Part shown: positions 1 to 5,644 of the stretch, one piece after another | Position numbering within the stretch: position 1 is the stretch's first letter | Layout of the letters: the number at the start of each line of letters is the position of its first letter | Source of the DNA: Dehalococcoidales bacterium | GTDB taxonomy: Bacteria; Chloroflexota; Dehalococcoidia; Dehalococcoidales; RBG-16-60-22 | DNA length: 6,791 nt | Assembly (NCBI GenBank): GCA_030628245.1 | Contig: DAOVRI010000091.1 | Coordinates: 1 to 6,791, forward strand | Direction: 5' to 3' | Program-made: the position numbers and the translations under genes | The notes under the pieces: model-generated | The model's input: the letters and a program-made list of their open reading frames with translations, nothing else | Databases searched by the model: none | What the model was told of the DNA's origin: nothing

Positions 1-322
1 CCTCTTTGGCCAGCTCTCTCTCCACCACAACCTGGGCCGCAATGCTGGCATGGTCGACGCCGGGTAGCCAGAGGGTGGGCTCGCCCTTCATGCGGTGCCA
101 GCGCGTCATGATGTCCTGCAGAGCGCTTTCCAGGGCATGGCCGAGATGAAGCTCGCCGGTGACATTGGGCGGCGGCATGATGATAACGAAGGGCTCTTTG
201 TCCGGGTCTATTCTGGGCTTAAAGTAACCCTTCTCCATCCAGAAGTCGTACCACTTCTGCTCGACCTTACCCGGCTCGTACGCCTTGGGCATTTCCTGTT
301 CAATTTCTGGTGTTTTCGCCAT
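1..322 (-). CDS. valS: Valyl-tRNA synthetase, N-terminal part (cut by window edge)
   Basis: Class I aminoacyl-tRNA synthetase that charges tRNA-Val with valine in the cytoplasm. Only the first 107 residues are in the window. The start is ATG at 322, and an in-frame stop (TAG at 337-335) lies just upstream, so the N-terminus is complete. The class I ATP-binding signature appears as PPPNVTGELHLGHA at about residues 50-63, with HLGH as the HIGH motif. It is followed by LPGVDHASIAAQ at about 86-97, the ValS/IleS/LeuS-type segment that often reads GTDHAGIATQ in other bacteria. The N-terminal KAYEPGKVEQKWYDFWMEKGYF stretch is also typical of ValS, and the PPPNVTG form separates it from IleS and LeuS. 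The purine stretch before the ATG (AGAAAGAG) is only a weak Shine-Dalgarno. It is preceded by a 108-nt leader without a recognisable T-box. Confidence 0.95.
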   Translation of the reverse strand, partial: MAKTPEIEQEMPKAYEPGKVEQKWYDFWMEKGYFKPRIDPDKEPFVIIMPPPNVTGELHLGHALESALQDIMTRWHRMKGEPTLWLPGVDHASIAAQVVVERELAKE

Positions 323-430
323 GGTTTTCTCTTTCTAGAATTTGAAGTTGTTTTAGAACCTCACCCCCCCCGACCTCCCTCTAGTAGGGATGTGCAGAAG
401 TCTGCCGAATTAAAATCAACGTCTAAAGGG
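323..430 (-). other. valS leader / intergenic region with C-rich repeat fragment and two small hairpins
   Basis: This 108-nt gap separates the stop of the small upstream gene from valS. Three things are visible. There are two short inverted repeats: gcaga/tctgc at 394-398/401-405, and tccct/aggga at 376-380/386-390. There is also a run of eight C at 364-371, which is eight G in the transcript, within a tract starting AACCTCACCCCC at 357. The same 12-mer occurs at 6159-6170 at the edge of the larger repeat. The two hairpins could act as a weak terminator or leader structure, but neither is followed by a U tract. I saw no T-box consensus and no convincing -35/-10 pair for valS. Confidence 0.45.
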
Positions 431-754
431 CTAACGGTATTTCAGTACAATAGGCTTTGTGTGGATGATTATGCCAGGGGCACGAGCGAATATAGCTGCC
501 ACATATGAAGCGGCGCGTCCCAGGCCCAAACTCACGTGCATATCAATATTCAGGCTGACCTCCTGCTCACGAATGAGCATAGACCAGCAGTCTAGTATCC
601 TCTCCCGGCTAATGTATACGTGACTTCCGCCTACTGTCCGCAGAGAAACACCTCGGTCGTTGACCCTTTCGATAGTAAATGGGCGCGAACGCGTCGGGTC
701 CAGTGTATATAATGTGTCCCCTTCAAGCGCCTGAAAGATATTCCAGATATCCAT
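431..754 (-). CDS. Small conserved-looking hypothetical protein (107 aa)
   Basis: Not recognised with confidence. The start is taken as ATG 754 rather than GTG 760, because a strong GGAGGTGG Shine-Dalgarno (764-757) sits 4-5 nt before the ATG and the GTG falls inside it. The N-terminal half looks like a small beta-rich module: FTIERVNDRGVSLRT, then a glycine turn and HVYISRERILDCW at about residues 26-57. The C-terminal half is a helical region (CWSMLIREQEVS), then GRAASYVAAIFARAPGI at about 79-95 and a basic end KPIVLKYR. The 'SYVAAI-A--PGI' pattern resembles small domains I have seen next to restriction or DNA-binding modules, but that memory is not enough for a functional call. No signal peptide or membrane segment is apparent. 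A TATAAT box upstream suggests its own promoter. It lies between the coa operon and valS. Confidence 0.72.
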   Translation of the reverse strand: MDIWNIFQALEGDTLYTLDPTRSRPFTIERVNDRGVSLRTVGGSHVYISRERILDCWSMLIREQEVSLNIDMHVSLGLGRAASYVAAIFARAPGIIIHTKPIVLKYR

Positions 755-792
755 GACCACCTCCGAGAGCCATTCGCTGATGCTTATCCCCC

Positions 793-822
793 ATTATAGC
801 TTTTACTAACTAAATTTTGCAC
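793..822 (-). promoter_or_regulatory. Probable sigma70-type promoter for the 107-aa gene
   Basis: On the minus strand a perfect -10 hexamer TATAAT lies at 798-793. About 18 nt upstream is a weak -35 candidate, GTGCAA (822-817), and the region between is AT-rich. Transcription would start near position 786, giving a leader of about 30 nt that contains the strong GGAGGTGG ribosome-binding site of the gene starting at 754. The -10 is convincing and the -35 is poor. Confidence 0.5.
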
Positions 823-851
823 GACTATACTTCTAGGAGAGAGCAGATTTC

Positions 852-877
852 AGAGAGGGGCTTCCTTAACCTCTCCT
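852..877. repeat. Short inverted repeat, possible remnant of the dispersed C/G-rich element
   Basis: Arms GAGAGG (853-858) and CCTCTC (870-875) form a 6-bp stem with an 11-nt loop in the 150-nt gap downstream of the 162-aa gene. The left side, AGAGAGGGGCTT (852-863), matches GAAGAGGGGCTT at 6255-6266 in 11 of 12 positions, so it may be a decayed copy of that element. As a terminator for the gene ending at 905 it is weak, because no U run follows it on the minus strand. Confidence 0.35.
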
Positions 878-904
878 AACCGGGTTCATAGGTCTAACTC
901 AAAG

Positions 905-1393
905 TTAATCGTGGCGCCCGAAGCCAAACAAACGCGCCAAAAACCCAGGCACCTTCGGTCTATAGAAAGCACCTCCAATTGTCTGGGAAATTGAGTGGCC
1001 CAAGTTCTCTTGTAGATAGCGTGGAAAACCCCTAGTATTCATTAGGCGCCTTGCTTCTTCTCTTAGCTCGGGCTCATCCGGTAAGTATTTCTCAAGACAG
1101 TAGAATACATAAGGTGGGATTGCCACTATGAATTGGTTCAGCGGTGATAGCTTGTTGTAAGGAATGCCCGCTGCTTCGGCATATCGCTTTACTTCGGCTA
1201 GCATTTGTGGTCTGTCCTTTTGGGGGACTCCGCCAATGGCGTCAGGGGTTCTCATTTCAGAAATAGTATCGAGTGCCATATTAAGGCCCGCTTCATATTC
1301 GTTTCCGTCTCTGATTTCTATGTCGAGTGCTGTTCCTAAGTTGATTATGCACCTTTCGCAGAATGACTCCAACTGCCATGATATGTCTGTCAT
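905..1393 (-). CDS. Hypothetical protein (162 aa) at the 3' end of the coa operon
   Basis: Not recognised. The start is ATG 1393: a strong GGAGGTG Shine-Dalgarno (1405-1399) overlaps the coaB stop codon and lies about 5 nt upstream. An upstream in-frame GTG at 1417 would place the start inside coaB and is less likely. The protein begins with a helical segment carrying a Cys pair (FCERC, residues 11-15). An acidic middle with many helix formers follows, then a mildly hydrophobic stretch NQFIVAIPPYVFYCLEKYL at about 86-104. The C-terminus is basic and aromatic (VPGFLARLFGFGRHD). There is no signal peptide and the hydrophobic stretch is too short and polar for a clear membrane span. Only 4 nt separate it from coaB, so cotranscription and translational coupling are likely. 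A hand count over 1021-1320 gave 141 of 300 G+C, lower than the neighbouring coa genes, which hints at different ancestry. Confidence 0.75.
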   Translation of the reverse strand: MTDISWQLESFCERCIINLGTALDIEIRDGNEYEAGLNMALDTISEMRTPDAIGGVPQKDRPQMLAEVKRYAEAAGIPYNKLSPLNQFIVAIPPYVFYCLEKYLPDEPELREEARRLMNTRGFPRYLQENLGHSISQTIGGAFYRPKVPGFLARLFGFGRHD

Positions 1394-1397
1394 ATGC

Positions 1398-2060
1398 TCA
1401 CCTCCCACCTTTACCACCCAGCATCCCCGCCACCCTGTCCAGCACCCTGTCCGCTACCTCCCTCTTGCTCATCAGGGGCAGTTCCTCTACATTCCCATTC
1501 TTATCAATCAGGGTCACTCTATTGGTATCCACTTCGAAGCCGCTGTCGGGTGCCGTGATGTCGTTGGCGACTATCATGTCCAGCCGTTTCTTCCTCAGCT
1601 TGTTCGTGGCGTTCGCCACCAGGTCCTCGCTTTCGGCGGCGAAGCCTATCTTTTTAAAATCGGCAGGAAGTCCCGGCAGGAAGTCCTCGGTTTCCACCAG
1701 TTCCAGTATCAGCTTCCCGCCCTGTTTCTTAATTTTACTGTCCGCCGGCCTGGCTACGCGGAAGTCGGATACGGCGGCGGCCATAATCAGGGCATCGGCC
1801 CCTTTTACTGCTCTGGTAACGGCTTCCTTCAACTCGGCGACTGTCCGTATATGGATGACTTCCATGCCTCCCGGTATGGGTATTGCGGTTGGGGCGGTCA
1901 CCAGTATGACCGTAGCGCCGCGGTCCCGCGCTGCTTCGGCCACGGCGTATCCCATTTTACCGGATGAGCGATTTCCTATGTATCTTACCGGGTCAATGGG
2001 TTCCCGGGTGCCGCCGGCCGTCACCACGACGTTTTTGCCGGTTAAATCTTCCTTAGTCAC
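1398..2060 (-). CDS. coaB: Phosphopantothenate-cysteine ligase (CoaB half of a split CoaBC)
   Basis: Catalyses CTP-dependent condensation of 4'-phosphopantothenate with cysteine, the second step from pantothenate to CoA. The 220 residues match the C-terminal domain of bacterial Dfp/CoaBC. Visible are the nucleotide-binding TAGGTREPIDPVRYIGN followed by RSSGKMG (14-37, with the intermediate-binding Asn at 30), AAAVSDF (94-100), the KIKK lysine motif (109-112), GFAAES (139-144) and KLRKKRLDMIVAND (154-167). All key positions I know for the ligase look intact. The start is GTG 2060, which overlaps the coaC stop in GTGACTAA. The upstream AGAAGG is a weak ribosome-binding site, so expression probably depends on ribosomes finishing coaC. 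In most bacteria this domain is fused to CoaC. Whether the break is natural or a frameshift is unresolved (see findings). The 162-aa gene follows 4 nt after its stop. Confidence 0.93.
   Translation of the reverse strand: MTKEDLTGKNVVVTAGGTREPIDPVRYIGNRSSGKMGYAVAEAARDRGATVILVTAPTAIPIPGGMEVIHIRTVAELKEAVTRAVKGADALIMAAAVSDFRVARPADSKIKKQGGKLILELVETEDFLPGLPADFKKIGFAAESEDLVANATNKLRKKRLDMIVANDITAPDSGFEVDTNRVTLIDKNGNVEELPLMSKREVADRVLDRVAGMLGGKGGR
1399..1405 (-). promoter_or_regulatory. Shine-Dalgarno of the 162-aa gene embedded in the coaB stop
   Basis: GGAGGTG on the minus strand is formed by the last sense codons of coaB plus the first two bases of its TGA stop (1400-1398). The next ATG is at 1393. 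This near-consensus site fixes the downstream start and makes termination-reinitiation coupling plausible. Confidence 0.75.
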
Positions 2061-2598
2061 TCAGAGCCTTCTCGATAACCTCGATTATCCTGGCGGTCTC
2101 GGGCAGGCGTCCCTGACCCATCTTGCCGGAGGCCAGGCGACCGTACTCGGGTTCGATAATCGTGAAGCCCCTTGCCTTCAGCTTCGACAGGTTTTCCTGC
2201 GTGATGGAGTTCTTGTACATCACGTCGTTCATGGCCGGCGCGATGATTACTGGCGCCTCGGTCGCCAGCACCACACAGCCGAGCATATTATCGGCGATTC
2301 CCGCCGCCAGCCTGGCGATGGTATTGGCGGTAGCCGGAGCGATGAGCACCACGTCGGCCGCCTCGGCCAGGGCTATGTGCTCCTCGTTGTACTCGGAGGC
2401 CAGCTCGTACATGTCGGTCACCACCGGCCTTCCCGTAATATTACGCAGGGTCAGCGCGGTGATGAATTTCGTAGCCGACTCGGTCATGACGGTATCGACC
2501 CCGGCTCCTGCCTGAGTCAGCTTGCTGGCGATATCCGCCGCCTTGTAAGCGGCGATGCCTCCGGTGATGCCCAGAACTATGGTCTTATTCTTCAACAT
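2053..2598 (-). CDS. coaC: Phosphopantothenoylcysteine decarboxylase (CoaC half of a split CoaBC)
   Basis: FMN-dependent HFCD-family flavoprotein that decarboxylates 4'-phospho-N-pantothenoylcysteine to 4'-phosphopantetheine. The 181 residues cover the N-terminal Dfp domain. Visible are the flavin-binding GITGGIAAYKA (10-20), the active-site His at 74 in EEHIALAE, the PASANT-type motif APATANT (87-93) and the PAMNDVMY motif (121-128) with Asn 124. These sit one residue off E. coli His75 and Asn125. The substrate-clamp segment reads LASGKMGQGRLPE (155-167). In E. coli and B. subtilis it is a LACGD-like sequence with a functional Cys, so Ser occupies that position here. The start is ATG 2598 with AGGGAG about 6 nt upstream, 18 nt after the coaX stop. 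The protein ends at TAA 2055-2053, inside the start of coaB. Confidence 0.93.
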   Translation of the reverse strand: MLKNKTIVLGITGGIAAYKAADIASKLTQAGAGVDTVMTESATKFITALTLRNITGRPVVTDMYELASEYNEEHIALAEAADVVLIAPATANTIARLAAGIADNMLGCVVLATEAPVIIAPAMNDVMYKNSITQENLSKLKARGFTIIEPEYGRLASGKMGQGRLPETARIIEVIEKALSD

Positions 2599-2616
2599 GG
2601 TTATCTCCCTGGCCGA

Positions 2617-3384
2617 CTAGGCCTGGTTCATGGCGTGGATGGCTTTTATTCCGATGAGCGTTAAATCGGGATTAACGTGATTAATCGTCTTGGTTTCTTT
2701 GGCGATGATGCTGGCGTAGCCTCCGGTGGCCACGACGGTTGCTTTTTCTCCCAGTTCCTTTTGAATCCGTGTCACGATGCCGTCGATAAGCCCGGCATAG
2801 CCGAATATGATGCCGGATTGCATGGCGGTCAGGGTATTGGTGCCGATGGCCCGCTTGGGAGGGACCAGTTCCACCCTGGGGAGAGCCGCGGTGTGGGTGT
2901 ACAGGGCTTCGGCGGCAATGGCTAGACCCGGGGCGACAGCCCCGCCGAGGTAATCGCCTTCCTTGGAGATTGTATCGAATGCGGTCGCCGTACCCATAGC
3001 CACCACGATTATCGGCCCGCTGTAGAGGCTGAGGGCGCCCGCCGTGTTGGAAATACGGTCGCCGCCTACCTCTCTCGGGTTGTCCATGCGGATGCGTATC
3101 CCGGTCTTGACACCGGGTCCGACAACCAGCGGTTGTATATTGAAGTATTTTTCAAACAGCTCATTGAACGTGGTCAACAGAGGCGGTACAACACAGCTCA
3201 CCGCTCCCTTGGTGACATCGGCAACGTCCACGCCCCGGTGGCGCAGCAGATTAAGCAGTATTACGGCGTACTCATCCGGCATGCGGTGAACGCCGGTAGC
3301 GATACGCCAGGTAGCCTTGAGTTCATCGTCTTTAAACATGCCCACGGTAATATTGGTGTTACCTATGTCTATAGCTAACAACAT
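2617..3384 (-). CDS. coaX: Type III pantothenate kinase
   Basis: Phosphorylates pantothenate to 4'-phosphopantothenate, the first committed step of CoA synthesis. Type III enzymes belong to the ASKHA fold, need a monovalent cation and are generally not feedback-inhibited by CoA. The 255 residues are normal length. Motifs in order are DIGNTN (6-11, phosphate loop), DNPREVGGDR (101-110, with the catalytic Asp at 109 and cation site), GTATAFD (131-137), GGAVAPGL (147-154) and the ATGG segment (219-222). The start is ATG 3384, preceded by GAGGG at about 6 nt spacing and placing the DIGNTN motif at the usual residue 6. A TTG at 3411 would extend it by 9 residues into the nnr gene and is less likely. 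It lies 10 nt after nnr and 18 nt before coaC, so three consecutive CoA steps are encoded side by side. Confidence 0.95.
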   Translation of the reverse strand: MLLAIDIGNTNITVGMFKDDELKATWRIATGVHRMPDEYAVILLNLLRHRGVDVADVTKGAVSCVVPPLLTTFNELFEKYFNIQPLVVGPGVKTGIRIRMDNPREVGGDRISNTAGALSLYSGPIIVVAMGTATAFDTISKEGDYLGGAVAPGLAIAAEALYTHTAALPRVELVPPKRAIGTNTLTAMQSGIIFGYAGLIDGIVTRIQKELGEKATVVATGGYASIIAKETKTINHVNPDLTLIGIKAIHAMNQA

Positions 3385-3394
3385 GGCATTTCCC

Positions 3395-4960
3395 TCAACT
3401 TTCACTACCAATGGTTGTGGTTTTCAATTGTTTTATAGCGACCGGCAGAGCCGTCAGCAGGTCGGAAGCAATCATACCCGCGTCGCCAAGAACGTTCCTG
3501 ATTATCTCGCCGGCTTCATCGCCCACGCACACACCCAGGCAGGCGGCATCGGCAAGCGAAAGCCCCTGGGCCACCATGCCCGCTATAATGCCGGTCAGTA
3601 CGTCGCCGGTCCCCGCCGTGGCCAGTCCGGGATTGGCAAACGGGCTGACCCGGCAGTAGCCGTCGGGACTGGCAATTACATTATAGGCCCCTTTTAAGAC
3701 GATGGTCTTGTTCCATTCCACCGCGAATTTTCCGGCTACGCCGATACGCTCCGATTGTATCTCGTCAATCGAAAGTCCGCATAGTCGGGACATCTCGCCG
3801 GGGTGTGGGGTAAGTATAGCATCACCGGGTAACCGTTCCCACCAGTCGGGTGTTTTGGCCAGTATGTTGAGGGCGTCGGCATCGAGTACCAGTGCCGGTA
3901 ATTCCTTCTTCGAGAGCAGGGAGATGACGAATTCCGCGGTGGGCGGGTTCTGCCCCAAGCCGCAGCCGAGGAGAAGCACCTTATACTGACGGCACTGCTG
4001 CTTTATAACATCGGCTGCCTCGGCCGATATGATGCCGGGTTGGGACTCAGGCAGCGGCAGGAAAGTTGCCTCCGTCAGCTTGGAGGCCAGGATGGGTTGC
4101 AGGCTGTTGGCCGTAGCTAACGTTACCAGTCCCGCTCCCACCCGCATGGCGCCGCTGCAGGCCAGATAGGCCGAGCCGATGTAGTTGATTGAGCCGGCGG
4201 CGACCAGCACCCTGCCGAACGTCCCCTTGTTGGCGTTAAGCGGGCGTGCCGGTAGAGTGGCTCCGGCCCACTCGCTGGTAAGGAGCTCGGTCATGACGGA
4301 TGCCGAGAGCTTCGGCGGAATACCGATGTCGGCTATTTTCAGCTTGCCGACTCTTTCCGCGCCGGGGAAACTGAACATGCCCAGCTTGGGGAAAGCCATC
4401 GTGACCGTAGTATCGGCATGGAGGCAGGCGGGGTCGATGGCGCCGGTATCGGCATCCATCCCCGATGGTAAATCGACCGCTATAACGGTGAGCTTGCGTT
4501 TATTCCGTGTTGCGCTCGCCTTTTCCAGTACCTGCCGGAAGACGCCTTCGAGCGGGCGCATCTTCCCCGTACCCAGCAGCGCATCGATGACGCAACTGGC
4601 CGATGCCAGCAGGTCGTCGAACTTTTTCAGGTTTTTATCATTGGCGGCTTCAATACAGGTGATGCCGCGTTCCTGCACCAGCTTGAGGTTGCTGTCATCG
4701 GGTGGTCTCTGGCTGCAGAGGTAAACGTTGACTTTAGAACCCCATTCGTGAAGGTAGCGCGCGGCCACCAGCCCGTCCCCGCCGTTATTCCCCGCGCCTA
4801 CCAGGCACAGGATATGCTGTTGATTCATAACGCCCAGGACAGCCCGGGTCTCTTCGGCCACGGCTTTACCGGCGTTCTCCATGAGCATACTGGCGGGCGT
4901 GCCCAGTTTAATGCACTCCCGGTCAATCTGCCTCATCTGCTCGGCGGTTACGATTTTCAT
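3395..4960 (-). CDS. nnr: Bifunctional NAD(P)H-hydrate epimerase / ADP-dependent NAD(P)H-hydrate dehydratase
   Basis: Repairs hydrated NADH and NADPH (NADHX/NADPHX). The N-terminal YjeF_N domain interconverts the R and S epimers, and the C-terminal ribokinase-like domain dehydrates S-NAD(P)HX using ADP (or ATP). The protein has 521 residues; E. coli YjeF has 515. The epimerase half shows GAGNNGGDG (55-63), DALLGTG (126-132) and VDLPSG (162-167). The dehydratase half shows NKGTFGRVLV (244-253), the VGAG helix start at about 274, LDADALN (359-365), TPHPGE (384-389), LKG (422-424) and NPGLATAGTGDVLTG (443-457) with the catalytic Asp near 453. A later 'HG' pair usual in the family (CVAHG in E. 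coli) reads CVG here (478-480). The start is ATG 4960, giving the common MKIVTAEQM N-terminus. An upstream ATG at 4999 would lie inside the proposed promoter. It heads the coaX-coaC-coaB set, 10 nt before coaX. Confidence 0.95.
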   Translation of the reverse strand: MKIVTAEQMRQIDRECIKLGTPASMLMENAGKAVAEETRAVLGVMNQQHILCLVGAGNNGGDGLVAARYLHEWGSKVNVYLCSQRPPDDSNLKLVQERGITCIEAANDKNLKKFDDLLASASCVIDALLGTGKMRPLEGVFRQVLEKASATRNKRKLTVIAVDLPSGMDADTGAIDPACLHADTTVTMAFPKLGMFSFPGAERVGKLKIADIGIPPKLSASVMTELLTSEWAGATLPARPLNANKGTFGRVLVAAGSINYIGSAYLACSGAMRVGAGLVTLATANSLQPILASKLTEATFLPLPESQPGIISAEAADVIKQQCRQYKVLLLGCGLGQNPPTAEFVISLLSKKELPALVLDADALNILAKTPDWWERLPGDAILTPHPGEMSRLCGLSIDEIQSERIGVAGKFAVEWNKTIVLKGAYNVIASPDGYCRVSPFANPGLATAGTGDVLTGIIAGMVAQGLSLADAACLGVCVGDEAGEIIRNVLGDAGMIASDLLTALPVAIKQLKTTTIGSES

Positions 4961-4989
4961 AAGTGAGTATCCAATCTCCCGTTTAAATG

Positions 4990-5018
4990 AGTGTAGCAAT
5001 ATATTGAGCTTCGGTCAA
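4990..5018 (-). promoter_or_regulatory. Sigma70-like promoter for the nnr-coaX-coaC-coaB operon
   Basis: In the 69-nt gap between the nitroreductase gene and nnr, the minus strand reads TTGACC (5018-5013), a 17-nt spacer, then TACACT (4995-4990). Five of six -35 bases and four of six -10 bases match consensus at ideal spacing. Transcription would begin near 4983, leaving a leader of about 23 nt that includes GGGAG. This supports ATG 4960 as the nnr start. Read-through from the upstream genes is also possible. Confidence 0.6.
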
Positions 5019-5029
5019 TACGTTTGATA

Positions 5030-5623
5030 CTAAAACCTGTTACGGTGTACAATATCCTCCAGCCTTCTCTTGGGAATATGGCGCACCAGATTATCGTCCA
5101 GCCAGCCTTCTACGGAGTCGGTAGCCACCTCGGCTACCGGGCTCTCGTCCGGGTAACCCATGGCAATTACCAGGGCCATGTCATATTCATCCGGTATATT
5201 AAGAACAGGCTTCAGGTTGTTTTCGTTAAACATTAGTATCGGGCAGGCGCCGATTCCCTGTTCATAGGCGACCAGTATGATGTTCTCCGCCGCCAGGCCG
5301 ACGTCATAGAGAGAGATTCTCCGGCGGTTGGCATCGCCTTCCCACGACTTGTTTATCAGGATGATAACGTAGGCTTTAGGCGTATTCTCGGGTCGCGGGC
5401 CTCCTTTTTCGGGGGGCAGCTTTACCGAGCCTCCGATATTCTCGAATACCCCGGGCAGCACTTCGGCATCGTTAATGACGATATACTCGCATACCTGATG
5501 GTTGCGCCCGCACGGCGCCAGCCGGCCGGCGTCCAGGCACTTCTCCAGCACTTCATAAGGCACGGGCTTATCCTTGAAGCGTCTTATCGACCGCCTTTTT
5601 ATGGCTGTTTCGTAAACATTCAT
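5030..5623 (-). CDS. Nitroreductase-family FMN oxidoreductase
   Basis: Flavin-dependent oxidoreductase of the nitroreductase superfamily, normally a homodimer with FMN at the interface. The physiological substrate cannot be told from sequence. The 197 residues show the basic FMN-phosphate motif RRSIRRF (10-16), the KPVPYEVLEKCLDAGRLAP helix (19-37), then CGRNHQ (38-43). In the C-terminal half, GLAAENIILVAYEQGIGACPI (109-129) and the VIAMGYPDE strand (152-160) are the standard second signature. After the Asn the common QPW reads QVC, and Cys 38 and Cys 45 flank the motif (CGRNHQVC), which is unusual. The start is ATG 5623 with GAGGAGG about 7 nt upstream, 21 nt after the Mut7-C stop, so the two genes are probably cotranscribed. 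A separate promoter appears to follow before nnr. Confidence 0.9.
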   Translation of the reverse strand: MNVYETAIKRRSIRRFKDKPVPYEVLEKCLDAGRLAPCGRNHQVCEYIVINDAEVLPGVFENIGGSVKLPPEKGGPRPENTPKAYVIILINKSWEGDANRRRISLYDVGLAAENIILVAYEQGIGACPILMFNENNLKPVLNIPDEYDMALVIAMGYPDESPVAEVATDSVEGWLDDNLVRHIPKRRLEDIVHRNRF

Positions 5624-5644
5624 AATGATGCCTCCTCGCTGTAA

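Noticed and set aside
323..430. T-box riboswitch upstream of valS
   Set aside because: No T-box consensus (AGGGTGGNACCGCG-like) or long leader with a terminator is present; only two small hairpins are seen.
95..508. Plus-strand ORF over the valS start and leader
   Set aside because: It overlaps the conserved valS N-terminus and continues through the C8 tract, with no ribosome-binding site or recognisable protein features.
1363..2664. Long plus-strand ORF (433 codons) antisense to coaB and coaC
   Set aside because: The minus strand encodes two clear enzymes with intact motifs across the same bases. The plus-strand product is low-complexity Ser/Arg/His/Gly-rich, as expected for a shadow frame in GC-rich DNA.
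3385..3411. Extended CoaX start at TTG 3411
   Set aside because: It would overlap nnr and push the DIGNTN motif from residue 6 to 15. ATG 3384 has a good GAGGG site.
4961..4999. Extended N-terminus of Nnr from ATG 4999
   Set aside because: The extension lies over the proposed -10 box and would add residues before the typical MKIVTAEQM start, without a Shine-Dalgarno.
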